A DNA stretch of 64,000 bases from the NCBI RefSeq assembly GCF_964340395.1, contig NC_135568.1:1562501-1626500 (forward strand), written 5' to 3'. A model generated the notes under the pieces. The model did no database searches, had not been told where the DNA came from, and worked only from the letters and a program-made list of their open reading frames with translations. A program made the translations under genes and the position numbers. Shown piece after piece: positions 45,401 to 51,969 of the stretch (within the stretch, counting starts at the first letter, position 1; each line of letters begins with the position of its first letter). This DNA comes from Glandiceps talaboti (lineage: Eukaryota; Hemichordata; Enteropneusta; Spengelidae).

Positions 45401-48126
45401 TATAAATAAGTTTATTATTATTGTTATTATTGTTACCATTTTCAAGGCAATATAATATTTGTGGTTCTTATATGTTATCAAAAACTGCTAAACTGTGGCC
45501 AGGATATTAAATTGTAATCATAATTTATTTCATTTTAATCTATAGATGAGTCATTTAAATACAGTCGTGATGACCTACTGGAGATTGGTAAATTTGCTGT
45601 ACAACAAGAATCAATTGCATTATTGTCAGCAGAGATTGATACAAATGTCAAGGCGATTCTTGTACCTCAGGTAAAATGACTTTTTACAATAATTGGTATC
45701 ATTCACAATGAAGTCAACCAGAAAGGAGGTAATACATGTAATCTGTATGGGTTTTGTGGTAATCTGTATGGCCTTGATATGGGTTTTGTGGTAATCTGTA
45801 TGGCCTTGATATGGGTTTTGTGGTAATCTGTATGGCCTTGATATGGGTTTTGTGGTAATCTGTATGGCCTTGATATGGGTTTTGTGGTAATCTGTATGGC
45901 CTTGATATGGGTTTTGTGGTAATCTGTATGGCCTTGATATGGGTTTTGTGGTAATCTGTATGGCCTTGATATGGGTTTTGTGGTAATCTGTATGGCCTTG
46001 ATATGGGTTTTGATGTAATCTGTATGGCCTTGATATGGGTTTTGTGGTAATCTGTATGGCCTTGATATGGGTTTTGTGGTAATCTGTATGGCCTTGATAT
46101 GGGTTTTGTGGTAATGAGTATGGCCTTGATATGGGTTTTGTGGTAATCTGTATGGCCTTGATATGGGTTTTGTGGTAATCTGTATGGCCTTGATATGGGT
46201 TTTGTGGTAATCTGTATGGCCTTGATATGGGTTTTGTGGTAATCTGTATGGCCTTGATATGGGTTTTGTGGTAATCTGTATGGCCTTGATATGGGTTTTG
46301 TGGTAATCTGTATGGCCTTGATATGGGTTTTGTGGTAATCTGTATGGCCTTGATATGGGTTTTGTGGTAATCTGTATGGCCTTGATATGGGTTTTGTGGT
46401 AATCTGTATGGCCTTGATATGGGTTTTGTGGTAATCTGTATGGCCTTGATATGGGTTTTGTGGTAATCTGTATGGCCTTGATATGGGTTTTGTGGTAATC
46501 TGTATGGCCTTGATATGGGTTTTGTGGTAATCTGTATGGCCTTGATATGGGTTTTGTGGTAATCTGTATGGCCTTGATATGGGTTTTGTAGTAATCTGTA
46601 TGGCCTTGATATGGGTTTTGTAGTAATCTGTATGGCCTTGATATGGGTTTTGTGGTAATCTGTATGGCCTTGATATGGGTTTTGTGGTAATCTGTATGGC
46701 CTTGATATGGGTTTTGTGGTAATCTGTATGGCCTTGATATGGGTTTTGTAGTAATCTGTATGGCCTTGATATGGGTTTTGTAGTAATCTGTATGGCCTTG
46801 ATATGGGTTTTGTGGTAATCTGTATGGCCTTGATATGGGTTTTGTGGTAATCTGTATGGCCTTGATATGGGTTTTGTGGTAATCTGTATGGCCTTGATAT
46901 GGGTTTTGTGGTAATCTGTATGGCCTTGATATGGGTTTTGTAGTAATCTGTATGGCCTTGATATGGGTTTTGTGGTAATCTGTATGGCCTTGATATGGGT
47001 TTTGTAGTAATCTGTATGGCCTTGATATGGGTTTTGTAGTAATCTGTATGGCCTTGATATGGGTTTTGTGGTAATCTGTATGGCCTTGATATGGGTTTTG
47101 TGGTAATCTGTATGGCCTTGATATGGGTTTTGTGGTAATCTGTATGGCCTTGATATGGGTTTTGTGGTAATCTGTATGGCCTTGATATGGGTTTTGTGGT
47201 AATCTGTATGGCCTTGATATGGGTTTTGTGGTAATCTGTATGGCCTTGATATGGGTTTTGTAGTAATCTGTATGGCCTTGATATGGGTTTTGTGGTAATC
47301 TGTATGGCCTTGATATGGGTTTTGTGGTAATCTGTATGGCCTTGATATGGGTTTTGTGGTAATCTGTATGGCCTTGATATGGGTTTTGTGGTAATCTGTA
47401 TGGCCTTGATATGGGTTTTGTGGACCAAAGTTGTATAACAAAGACTTTTTGTGCTGGGAATTGCTCCCAGCAATTTTCTGTTATGCGGAAATATACACAC
47501 AATCACACAGAATGCTACAGAGATCCATTCAGGTTTGGGACTATGACAGGGTTATGTTGCATGCTCTATATCACATTGCTGTGGAACTGTCAAGGCTATC
47601 CCAATCAGTCCACAGGCTATCCCGGAGTCACCCAGGCCCAGCCAACAATATAGCACCTACGGACTCTGTGTGTATAATCGTCCCCAACTTTTCGAGTCAT
47701 TACTTCAGGAGTCCCCCAAATTCACATGATTGATACAGCCTACCCATCGAGTCTGTAGAACACTCACAAAGGGCTCGACTTTAGTAGGGTTTGTAAGGTG
47801 TACTATCAAGGTCCACAATACCCATATCTGGGCTGTTAAGTTATAGGCATGTAAAAATTGCCATGAATAGCAAAACATGTAGGATAGAAGTGGGGATCTA
47901 TAATTCTAAATGATCAGAATAAATTCCAAGTTATAGTTTACTGTATTTTTAAGATTGACCTGCATGTGGTCATTATTAACGTAAATTTTATTTTCATAGG
48001 ATATTCCAATTTTGTATTTTTCAGGGATGGTTTGATCCAGTTAAATACATCTCTCAAACTAAACGATGGCCTTCCAGAATGTTTAATACAGGGAATAGTC
48101 ATGACGGTTATCAGGAAAAGTACTAA
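27485..48126 (+). CDS. mxt: Mextli-like eIF4E-binding protein (MIF4G, KH, YxxxxLL), 17 coding exons
   Basis: Assembled by eye; coding starts at ATG 27508. Exons: 27485-27769, 28497-28666, 28897-29198, 29946-30001, 30629-30703, 31436-31539, 32135-32207, 32466-32551, 37879-37932, 38519-38672, 39418-39506, 40085-40270, 40698-40845, 42116-43429, 44899-44970, 45546-45670, 48025-48126. All phases agree, giving 1123 residues. Order: MIF4G-like N-terminus (about 20-145), KH domain (about 255-320, GTKG loop at 266-269), a region of unknown fold, an eight-fold 17-residue repeat (671-806), and C-terminal YSRDDLL (Y1054), the canonical Y-x4-L-phi eIF4E-binding motif. Drosophila Mextli has this MIF4G-KH-4E-motif order and promotes translation by binding eIF4E. 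The name rests on architecture, not alignment. The introns have collected a LINE, MITEs, SINEs and a large minisatellite. Confidence 0.75.
27508..28666 (+). CDS. mxt: Mextli exons 1-2: MIF4G-like helical region
   Basis: The exons encode GIQPIMYLIQKQMETLNSVG, later DKLDMMFSTFRKLAVDPKLD and FISRLQLLELIELRAGEW. The last stretch (helix, short loop, L-x-x-LIELR-x-x-W) resembles the final HEAT-type helices of MIF4G domains, as in eIF4G where a similar region ends DVLDLRQSNW. The ATG at 27508 is 23 bases after the acceptor and is the first in this frame, so a noncoding exon must lie upstream. The region is about 125 residues, short compared with eIF4G MIF4G domains. Confidence 0.65.
29946..31539 (+). 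CDS. mxt: Mextli exons 4-6: KH RNA-binding domain
   Basis: Joined exons 29946-30001, 30629-30703 and 31436-31539 read LCFSLKQAKSIFGTKGESVV, then DIMKTSQAYIKFISPDGNAV and QTIEVKGNKAAVNKAKVLLA. This has the KH order: strand, helix, GxxG loop (GTKG), helix, strand, variable loop, strand, and last helix. KH domains bind single-stranded RNA through the GxxG face. The 56-nt exon 29946-30001 is small and easily missed by gene finders. The intron after exon 5 contains a 92-bp direct duplication (30722-30905). Confidence 0.75.
30722..30905. repeat. 92-bp direct duplication in a Mextli intron
   Basis: Two adjacent copies beginning ATTGCATCAACCAATTTATA, offset by 92 bases and almost identical through GAATTACCAAATCTTGGCAG. 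No coding content. Confidence 0.85.
31655..31860. repeat. Three-copy tandem repeat with long C runs
   Basis: Three copies of about 65-75 bp, each containing ACCTCCTTTTCCATG, a C run of variable length and AAGTTTA...CTAAGAGTG. The first C run is 18 or more bases. Located in the intron after Mextli exon 6. Confidence 0.8.
32282..32303. repeat. 22-base G homopolymer
   Basis: Uninterrupted G run in the intron between Mextli exons 7 and 8. Similar long G runs occur at about 39216-39232, 57627-57642 and 59409-59430. They could form G-quadruplexes, and their true length is uncertain because sequencing slips on such runs. Confidence 0.8.
32841..33647 (+). CDS. LINE ORF1 protein, 268 residues
   Basis: Starts MSVDRRQQEKRPRQNSGGIQ, a basic, low-complexity N-terminus. 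Residues about 37-107 form a heptad-rich coiled coil (LKNDILATLENKLQEIKDDF, ARMENKMSALEERLDLLED). The C-terminal part (about 125-235), with VSVIAIGVSQ, VVKCTRLRSR, RPGLLKIAFEN and RVYLKSCKS, has the look of an RRM-like fold found in many LINE ORF1 proteins. Expected role: trimeric RNA-binding chaperone of the element RNA. It ends with TAG at 33645-33647, in the same frame as ORF2. Confidence 0.8.
   Translation: MSVDRRQQEKRPRQNSGGIQRPSSEGATGGKGEVTSEVTEMLRNLKAGQDSLHKAFDSKIDRLKNDILATLENKLQEIKDDFTLDFARMENKMSALEERLDLLEDRGVIDNHGTPAPEKVVESEVSVIAIGVSQEVNEDLPDKVNDLITSLGDDVAYSVKVVKCTRLRSRIEGRPGLLKIAFENVEQKVTVLRAKQKLKNTSRFSRVYLKSCKSHVERLIELNARTILSLLPNGSDYRIAGNGRILRKDHLSDQASAPMDHIDENTRD
33648..37187 (+). 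CDS. LINE ORF2: endonuclease and reverse transcriptase
   Basis: Open for 1179 codons directly after the ORF1 TAG and in the same frame. Endonuclease: ITHLNVGGWTEWN, ADIICINETHL, CGDFNARIG (from residue 160), VVDYIAVP and PDHSLLTVTF. Reverse transcriptase: KAVGADNIPYEVL, PLNYRGISLQSVISKLY, EQNGFRKDRSCQDH, AFLDLRKAFDYVNR, SGVRQGDNLSP and the catalytic LLYADDIVLL (YADD at 36012-36023, residue 789). C-terminal CRFCDLNEIEDEPHFIFHC (36948 on) is a Cys/His motif thought to bind nucleic acid. There is no ATG before the endonuclease start; the first plausible ATG (about 33945) would cut away the first endonuclease motifs. Translation by stop readthrough or reinitiation is therefore likely. Confidence 0.85.
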   Translation, partial: GSSNLRADNNIKITHLNVGGWTEWNKELRTEIILKSKADIICINETHLSGQNTIDVDGYKWFGFNRNRVHTDANRSFGGVGVFVNDRILKESNVTIFDRMYDGILIVKLKHKITCFCTFILSCYLPPENSPWGRDGCSFFGHILSKLYLVDEADAVFLCGDFNARIGNLNDIIVGLDDIPSRQVLDNTINQHGRVFVEFLNDSKLCILNGRASPDSDNFTSISTRGRAVVDYIAVPHENYQQCQEFAVTTMSDFMVKHNLLHLLNDRCKMPDHSLLTVTFNTHQVFPSLAQNQGAHPQLCSSRKFASRKYKLRSLPDNFMNSSIAQETIISIIDNILSCRDEQQNIDTIYKQLCDCIINEMNTSLSYRDCTAKSRRRLRRHKPYWNEDLRNLWEIMHTKERLFLKCTNTNSALRRKHRVEFKIAERNFDKKLRFYTRQYKKGLITDIETVCTDDPRRFWEHIKRLGPCRRKDIKLEVYDENERILADHDTVFSVWRNEFSTLYNHHGDNFDETFHIQMCQHKHMLVNDMNDPLYTSNTALNRNITLEEVQNVVKKAKSGKAVGADNIPYEVLKNVYSINILKYLFQLCFDTGIVPSAWKYSVVLPIPKDKSADPRIPLNYRGISLQSVISKLYTSILNSRLLNYLESHNLLVDEQNGFRKDRSCQDHIFVLSSIIRNRFVNNLPTYTAFLDLRKAFDYVNRDALLYKLVVNGIDGKMYYAIDALYSNTSASVCLNGCLTESFPTHSGVRQGDNLSPTLFAFFINDLAMNIKDLDCGIRIGELNVSILLYADDIVLLSDNESDLQKMLDCFHDWCKKWRLMANITKSKVVHFRKTGVERSNVNFHIGTDVISYASRYKYLGIVLDEHLDFTVTASVLTNSAGRALGLICSKFKYLKNMGFNTFTKLFDASVVPILDYCSAIWGFDNFTTSDAIQNRALRFFLGVHKFAPKLAVLGDTGWDMCSTRRWCNMIRYWNRLHNLEDDRLTKKIFVWDLLLSAGNWSADMYNIFESLNIDDVTPCDIAMARESKQKMYTDGWHNNVLNKPKLRTYCTFKTTYCVEGYLNLDLSRSERSLLAQFRLGILPLRIETGRFRGEALNTRTCRFCDLNEIEDEPHFIFHCSLYNDIRHILLNNVRIACPEFPTFNDTRKLNHIMTKHPRLVSKFVSRAFNRRRDILYVQT
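38608..39086 (+). repeat. Tandem copies of a Mextli exon end plus its splice donor
   Basis: The last 65 bases of exon 38519-38672 and its donor are followed by six more copies of the same segment (about 68-78 bp each): ACACTGTACACTGACATGG, CAACATATCCACAGA, then a donor-like site (GGTGAGTATT in the exon copy, GGGTAAGTATT in most others; one copy reads GGGTATTAAGT). Only the first donor keeps the reading frame; use of the second meets TGA soon after. Each copy also has an acceptor-like ATATCCACAG. Confidence 0.85.
39728..39990 (-). mobile_element. tRNA-derived SINE, minus orientation
   Basis: On the minus strand it reads a tRNA-like head with GTGGCCGAGTGGTTAAACCA (A-box type) and GGTTCGAACCC (B box), then a tail ending in CTTTTTGGGAGACAAGTG. 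A second, partial tRNA-like head (GGTTTGAACCC, GTGGTTAAACCACTTG) lies just upstream, so the copy has two heads in tandem. It matches the plus-strand copy at 45091-45415. The head resembles tRNA-Leu or tRNA-Ser; it is not a functional tRNA gene. Confidence 0.75.
41085..41325. repeat. Three-copy tandem repeat of about 87 bp
   Basis: Units starting near GGCTAACACCAGCAGTCCGG and running through TATATACCCACCCATTGTTT and CATCACTGCT; three copies with substitutions, in a Mextli intron. Confidence 0.85.
41762..41850. repeat. Small foldback repeat
   Basis: Left arm AAGGAAAATATGAGTGACCT, right arm AGGTCACGAATATTTTCCTG, about 26-bp arms with few mismatches around a 38-base loop. Probably a very small MITE or a hairpin remnant in the intron before the long Mextli exon. 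Confidence 0.7.
42116..43429 (+). CDS. mxt: Mextli long exon 14 with 17-residue tandem repeat
   Basis: A 1314-nt exon that is hydrophilic, rich in Asp, Ser, Lys, Gln and Arg, and probably disordered. Eight tandem 17-residue units, DHQGHLPQETQRDNGRH in consensus, occupy 42367-42774 (residues 671-806). The six inner units differ by a single residue (NSRH once), whereas the first (YFPLKT) and last (QFPLHT, DSGSY) are diverged, as expected for a recently expanded array. The unit is 51 bp, a multiple of three, so copy number can change without frameshift. The rest of the exon (residues 807-1024) is charged, with many SxxxD/E sites, and shows no folded domain. Confidence 0.8.
42367..42774. repeat. 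51-bp coding minisatellite, eight units
   Basis: Period 51, consensus GACCACCAGGGACATCTTCC then ACAGGAGACGCAAAGAGACA and ATGGTAGACAT. Other frames and the minus strand also stay open, which explains the antisense open frames here. Confidence 0.95.
43444..43831. mobile_element. TTAA-flanked MITE (piggyBac/Kolobok type)
   Basis: Ends AGGGGAATGCCGCTCC and GGAGTGGCGTCCCCT are imperfect inverted repeats of about 16-22 bp, flanked on both sides by TTAA (43440-43443 and 43832-43835). A second inverted pair lies inside (CATGAGATGCATACTGAATA near 43585 and its partner near 43650). TTAA target duplication points to piggyBac or Kolobok relatives. It is 388 bp and non-coding. It lies 14 bases after the Mextli exon 14 donor. 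Confidence 0.8.
43878..44143. mobile_element. hAT-like MITE
   Basis: Terminal inverted repeats CAGGGGTGAACAAATC and GATTTGTTCACCCCTG, perfect over 16 bases; flanks TACTT on both sides may be the target duplication (hAT duplications are usually 8 bp, so this is short or partly decayed). Subterminal GGACCAG/CTGGTCC motifs are also inverted. 266 bp, no ORF, directly after the TTAA MITE. Confidence 0.7.
44899..48126 (+). CDS. mxt: Mextli exons 15-17: eIF4E-binding C-terminus
   Basis: Exon 45546-45670 encodes NESFKYSRDDLLEIGKFAVQ; Y1054-SRDD-LL is the canonical Y-x4-L-phi motif that binds the dorsal face of eIF4E (compare the eIF4G and 4E-T motifs). Exon 48025-48126 encodes GWFDPVKYISQTKRWPSRMF and ends EKY-stop, about 40 residues downstream, a place where Mextli and other 4E-BPs carry a second, noncanonical lateral-surface contact; that role is inferred. 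Exon 44899-44970 precedes. The last intron (45671-48024) is mostly minisatellite. Confidence 0.75.
45091..45415 (+). mobile_element. tRNA-derived SINE with two tandem heads
   Basis: A partial first head (GTAAAGTGGTTAAACCACTT, GGTTGGGGTTCAAGC) is followed by a full head (GTCGGTGGCTGAGTGGTTAC, A box; GTCAGGGTTCGAAACC, B box). Next comes a tRNA-unrelated body with GGTTTCCCCGGGTACTCTGG and GCATTAACACTGAAGCCATG, and a tail GACTTCTTGGGAGACAAGTG. The GGTTTCC..GGGTACTC..GGTTTCCTCC stretch resembles a core shared by several animal SINE families. Same family as 39728-39990. Confidence 0.8.
45735..47425. repeat. 32-bp minisatellite, about 52 copies
   Basis: Unit TATGGCCTTGATATGGGTTT plus TGTGGTAATCTG, 32 bp, extremely uniform; a minority read TGTAGTAATCTG. 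Fills most of the last Mextli intron. Because 32 is not divisible by 3 and the minus strand of the unit has no stop in any frame, all three minus frames stay open for 575-626 codons. Confidence 0.97.
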
Positions 48127-49200
48127 ATGAGAGAACTTGATGGAAAGACCGTATAGATCATGATTCACTGCAAGCAATTGGTAGATAATACTGGAGTATT
48201 TGAAAGAATATTTCATAGTCATACAGAATCATCTTGCAGCTCAAAGGATTTTGAGGATAGTCATAAATATTTCTCTGAAAACAAAACACTGTGTTATATA
48301 GGCCATTCAAAACATCTCATATCCAACTAAAATATCATGATAGCTTTAGGAATTTGTTAGAGTACATTGAATTGATAGGATTGCTATGTAGATCATCTCC
48401 AGTGTAAAGAAATGTTATGGTGACTGTTAACTCAAAGCATCACACCCAATCTGATTAAAATCTGATGTGGTAAAAGCGGCTAGATGTCTTTATTTACCTC
48501 TATTTCCATCATTTTGTGTTGTTTATTGTATTCCAGGTGATTACTGCCTTCCCACATCTGACCCTGTGTAATAGAAAATGTGCTTTTGAGTAGCCAATCA
48601 GGATGAGCATTAGATTGGCAGCTGCACACACTGGAGAAATTGAACAATCAAAGAAATAAACGTACACACAAAGGATTGTGTTGACGACATGACCCGTCGG
48701 TGGCTGCACCGTCTCTCCAATCAATTTTGAAAGAAGCGTGCTGATTGGTTGAAGAAACCTTTCACGCTCCTTGAGATTCAAACAAGATTTTCTATCACAC
48801 AGGATCAGATGTGGGAAGGGCGGTGATCACCCAGAACAAAACAAATGACACAACACGATGGAAATAGATGTAAAGAAAGACATCAAGCCGCTTTCACCAC
48901 ATCAGATTTTAATCAAATTGCAACAAACCATAACTTGGCTCTATCACTGTGGCACCTATGTATTTGAAAATGTACAATGTCATTATTTAAGCATGTGAAA
49001 TATTAGACTATAAGATATATTGAGCTGTACCGCCCTCAATGGTCAGGGTTGGTCATTGTGTGAAGGCATCCCAACACAGCATATCTTGCAGACTACATGG
49101 GATATGAGTAATATAGATTTGGTTCTCTGTCATCTCTATATCTCATTTTAGTGCTGACAGCTATATGATTACACATGTTGTATTTATAACCATGAATCCA
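48127..49200 (+). other. Presumed Mextli 3' UTR and downstream spacer
   Basis: No coding feature. The region holds the foldback at 48448-48925. A canonical AATAAA lies inside the foldback loop at 48655-48660; if it is the polyadenylation site, the mRNA would carry only the left arm. AT-rich sequence follows up to the segmental duplication at 49201. Confidence 0.45.
48448..48925. mobile_element. Large foldback element with about 140-bp arms
   Basis: Left arm about 48450-48587 begins near CTGATTAAAATCTGATGTGG and passes through CTCTATTTCCATC and GATTACTGCCTTCCCACATC. Right arm about 48785-48922 is its inverted copy (GATGTGGGAAGGGCGGTGAT through CACATCAGATTTTAATCAAA). Match is roughly 85 percent by eye. 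The ~200-base centre has further inverted CCAATCA/TGATTGG motifs. Terminal duplications were not found. Confidence 0.8.
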
Positions 49201-49503
49201 GACAATGAGATTAGTATTTTTTTGTGTATTGCAGTTGCATATAGATTTGACCTTTGTTTTGTCTTGTACATAGTGAAACTATTCACAGAAATGTTTACTG
49301 AAATAGACTTAGTATGTTTTGTTATATTGTCTGTATTTGTTGAGTTCTATAATGCCAGATTCAATACCTCATTTAGTTGTACATCTATTAGACTTCTTTT
49401 TCATCTGTTATGTACACTCTCTTTCTCTATCATTTGACTACATTAAATTTCAGACCCCTAATTTTCTACTGATTCTAAGTTTCAATTTGTAAGAGAGAGA
49501 TGG

Positions 49504-49654
<151 letters not shown>

Positions 49655-50035
49655 TATATATTACATATAACCAATGGTGAATGAGTTTAATATGTAAATT
49701 TATTATAATCTTGTACATATAGTTGACGATAGAGAAATATTTTAAAGACAGGCAAGATTAGGATTGATAGATTTGGATTATGATTTGAAACTTTTTGAAA
49801 CTTGAAAAATATTGCATGAGGCTTGTTGACGTTAGGAAAGTCATCTTTGACCACAGGGGGTGGTCTTCGAGTTACTCATTTTGCTGAAATGCAAGTTTTA
49901 GCTACGACTGAAATACTCATTCCACTAATCAATACAAGAAAACCTACTCTCACTACAATAAATCATGTACAAATAGCTTTGTACACAAACAGCTTCATTG
50001 GCTGCACCCGATACATGGAAAAATGATCTACCTTT

Positions 50036-50902
50036 TTACTCAGGGGTGTCTGGACTCTGAGAAAAGAAATGGCAGTAGATCTCGGGGTAATCTTGTCTTA
50101 CAAAACCCAACTTTTCATGCATATGTGCAGATACTTCATTAGTAGTTACAACAGATACATAGGGTGTGTTTCCAGCTTCAAGTAACTTTATTGCAAGATT
50201 TGCTGTAATTATACTGGAAAAGCCTCTCCGTCTGTATTCAGGGAGGGTAAATGTGTGACCTATATCACCAGACGCTTTCACAAAAGCCCATGAAACTACC
50301 TGTGTACCATGGTAGATGGCAAGGTTTGGTAAGTGCTGAGTCAGGTTAATAAAGTGTTTTATAGACAGCATAGGATCTGTGTCTGACCATATACTCTGTA
50401 CTAATGATGCATGTTCTTCCTGTAGTGGTCTAAGTTGAAATCCGTCAGGTAGGGGCTTGGAGACAATTTGAAGCAGTTTTTCTTTGTCACACCCAGTGTA
50501 CATACAACAACCCAATGACTTAGGGCCATGTAAATATCTTTTGTGATTCTCACAAACTTGCTGAACCACCTCTAATTGTGAGATGTCCATCTTTTTAAAC
50601 TGAATAAGATCATTGGTCCAATCTACAACATCATTTATCAGAAATTTCAACCTGTTGTCATCCACACTATAGAAATAGTATGTTTTGCCTGTAAGTTTGT
50701 TTTCATAATCACCAGCAAAGCACAGTACAGTTGGTATGTTCTCCATGTCATCACTGTCAATGTAGATGGTCATACTTGGCCAGGTGTTAACATTGTTGTT
50801 GTAACGTTTGATCAGCTGGTAAACAGGGAGGCAGGCCGGTAGCCATTTTGTCAACGCCTTCAACAAGAGTGGAATTTTGGTTGTGTTGATTTGATATGCC
50901 AT
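50036..50902 (-). CDS. Glycine N-acyltransferase-like protein, copy 1
   Basis: 288 residues in one coding exon. The C-terminal half is a GNAT fold: GHTFTLPEYRRRGFSSIITA carries the acyl-CoA pyrophosphate-binding R-x-x-G-x-[GAS] loop (R224-G227), and SAHMHEKLGFVRQ is the usual last GNAT motif. The N-terminal half (LLLKALTKWLPACLPVYQLI, LKFLINDVVDW) matches the N-terminal region of the vertebrate GLYAT/GLYATL family. Family role: transfer of an acyl group from acyl-CoA to glycine or another amine; substrate here is unknown. ATG 50902 lies three bases after an acceptor on the minus strand (50906-50907), so a 5' noncoding exon exists, likely at 51540 upward, whose donor reads gtaaggtgag. Confidence 0.85.
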   Translation of the reverse strand: MAYQINTTKIPLLLKALTKWLPACLPVYQLIKRYNNNVNTWPSMTIYIDSDDMENIPTVLCFAGDYENKLTGKTYYFYSVDDNRLKFLINDVVDWTNDLIQFKKMDISQLEVVQQVCENHKRYLHGPKSLGCCMYTGCDKEKLLQIVSKPLPDGFQLRPLQEEHASLVQSIWSDTDPMLSIKHFINLTQHLPNLAIYHGTQVVSWAFVKASGDIGHTFTLPEYRRRGFSSIITANLAIKLLEAGNTPYVSVVTTNEVSAHMHEKLGFVRQDYPEIYCHFFSQSPDTPE

Positions 50903-50972
50903 GTCCTACAATGAAATAAATTGCATTATCTAACACATACTAAATCAGACCAATGGATTTGTTTTTACCCAA

Positions 50973-51023
50973 ACTCTCACCGCTGGGGGCTCTGCCTATG
51001 AGAGAGCCCCCAGCGGTGAGAGT
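50973..51023. other. Perfect 21-bp hairpin upstream of acyltransferase copy 1
   Basis: Arms ACTCTCACCGCTGGGGGCTC-T and its exact complement AGAGCCCCCAGCGGTGAGAGT around a 9-base loop. It lies in the presumed 5' UTR intron of the minus-strand gene and is conserved base for base in copy 2 (54374-54424). Confidence 0.9.
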
Positions 51024-51539
51024 CTGAGTAACCAAGACCTTGGAGTAATTAGTCAGTATAATCACTTCAAGCCGAGACTAACTAAGGATCTTTTCCTTGT
51101 TTATTGTACCATTGAGGATTGTTTTCTGGCAACCCAAGTATGCGCACAGTAAACAACTCTGCTCTCATTCCTAAATCTAAATGACTTGATACACGTGACG
51201 TGCCGTAAACCAAACAGTCGCTATTAAAACTAAATGTGCTAGCTGTCGCTTTGCACGAGGTACGTGCATTCAGCATGTGCTCAGTTCAGTCAGTTCAAGG
51301 CTAGTTGATTTCTTGATGGAAGTCTTGTCTTTGTGTGAAAATAGGTCAGGATATAATACGATAAAAATAATACGTGTCTTTCGATGTCTGTCTGTGTATA
51401 CATAAATGAATGTAAAAACCACTGTTGAACCATAGACCTGGTTGGTGAAAGGTCTATTCAAATCTTATGTTCCAATTTAGTGATGGATACCAGGATAGCA
51501 TTCAGTAGATTTTATACTGAACACATGTACTCACCTTAC

Positions 51540-51600
51540 GTTTGTCAGCTTCAGTGCAATCGACGAAACTTACGTGACGAATAATTAGGTTGTTTAGATT
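51540..51600 (-). other. Candidate 5' noncoding exon of acyltransferase copy 1
   Basis: On the minus strand an exon-like stretch ends AAGCTGACAAAC before donor gtaaggtgagt (51539 downward). The counterpart in copy 2 ends at 57435 (AGCTGACCAAC then gtaaggtgag). The upper boundary is unknown. It pairs with the acceptor just before the ATG at 50902. Confidence 0.45.
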
Positions 51601-51969
51601 AGTTAGCTCAAAGTATGATGGCTAGTTAGTAAGATATGGTCGTGGAATAATCATGAAAACGGTTCAAATTCTGACAACTTCAGTGTCTGATGCAATATAC
51701 ACGCCCATGTCGAAATCGGGTCATAGTTCGGGGAGCGGGGGGGTCAGAGTCTCTCGTAGTTTTCTGTCCACGTAACTGAGCGCAGCCCTATACTAATACA
51801 TTACACGTATTTTTGTCTCTCAAGTTTCTACTTGAACAGTTCATGCTTACTTTATGAAGTACAGTATAAGCAAGGAGGTTTATACCTCCATGATATACGC
51901 TTGTTTTAATATTTTATAAGCCTGCCGTCATGTAGCAGGGGTGTCATGATACAATTACTGAGGCTACCG

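Noticed and set aside
45626-47506. Three overlapping minus-strand open frames of 575-626 codons (TKPISRPYRLPQNPYQGHTD type)
   Set aside because: They are the three frames of one 32-bp intronic minisatellite; identical residue cycle in each frame, no non-repeat domain, and the flanks are Mextli intron.
51082-51276. 64-codon minus-strand frame, identical in the second copy at 56969-57163
   Set aside because: Identity is explained by the recent segmental duplication; in copy 2 the frame end falls at the transposon edge, and no domain or splice context supports coding.
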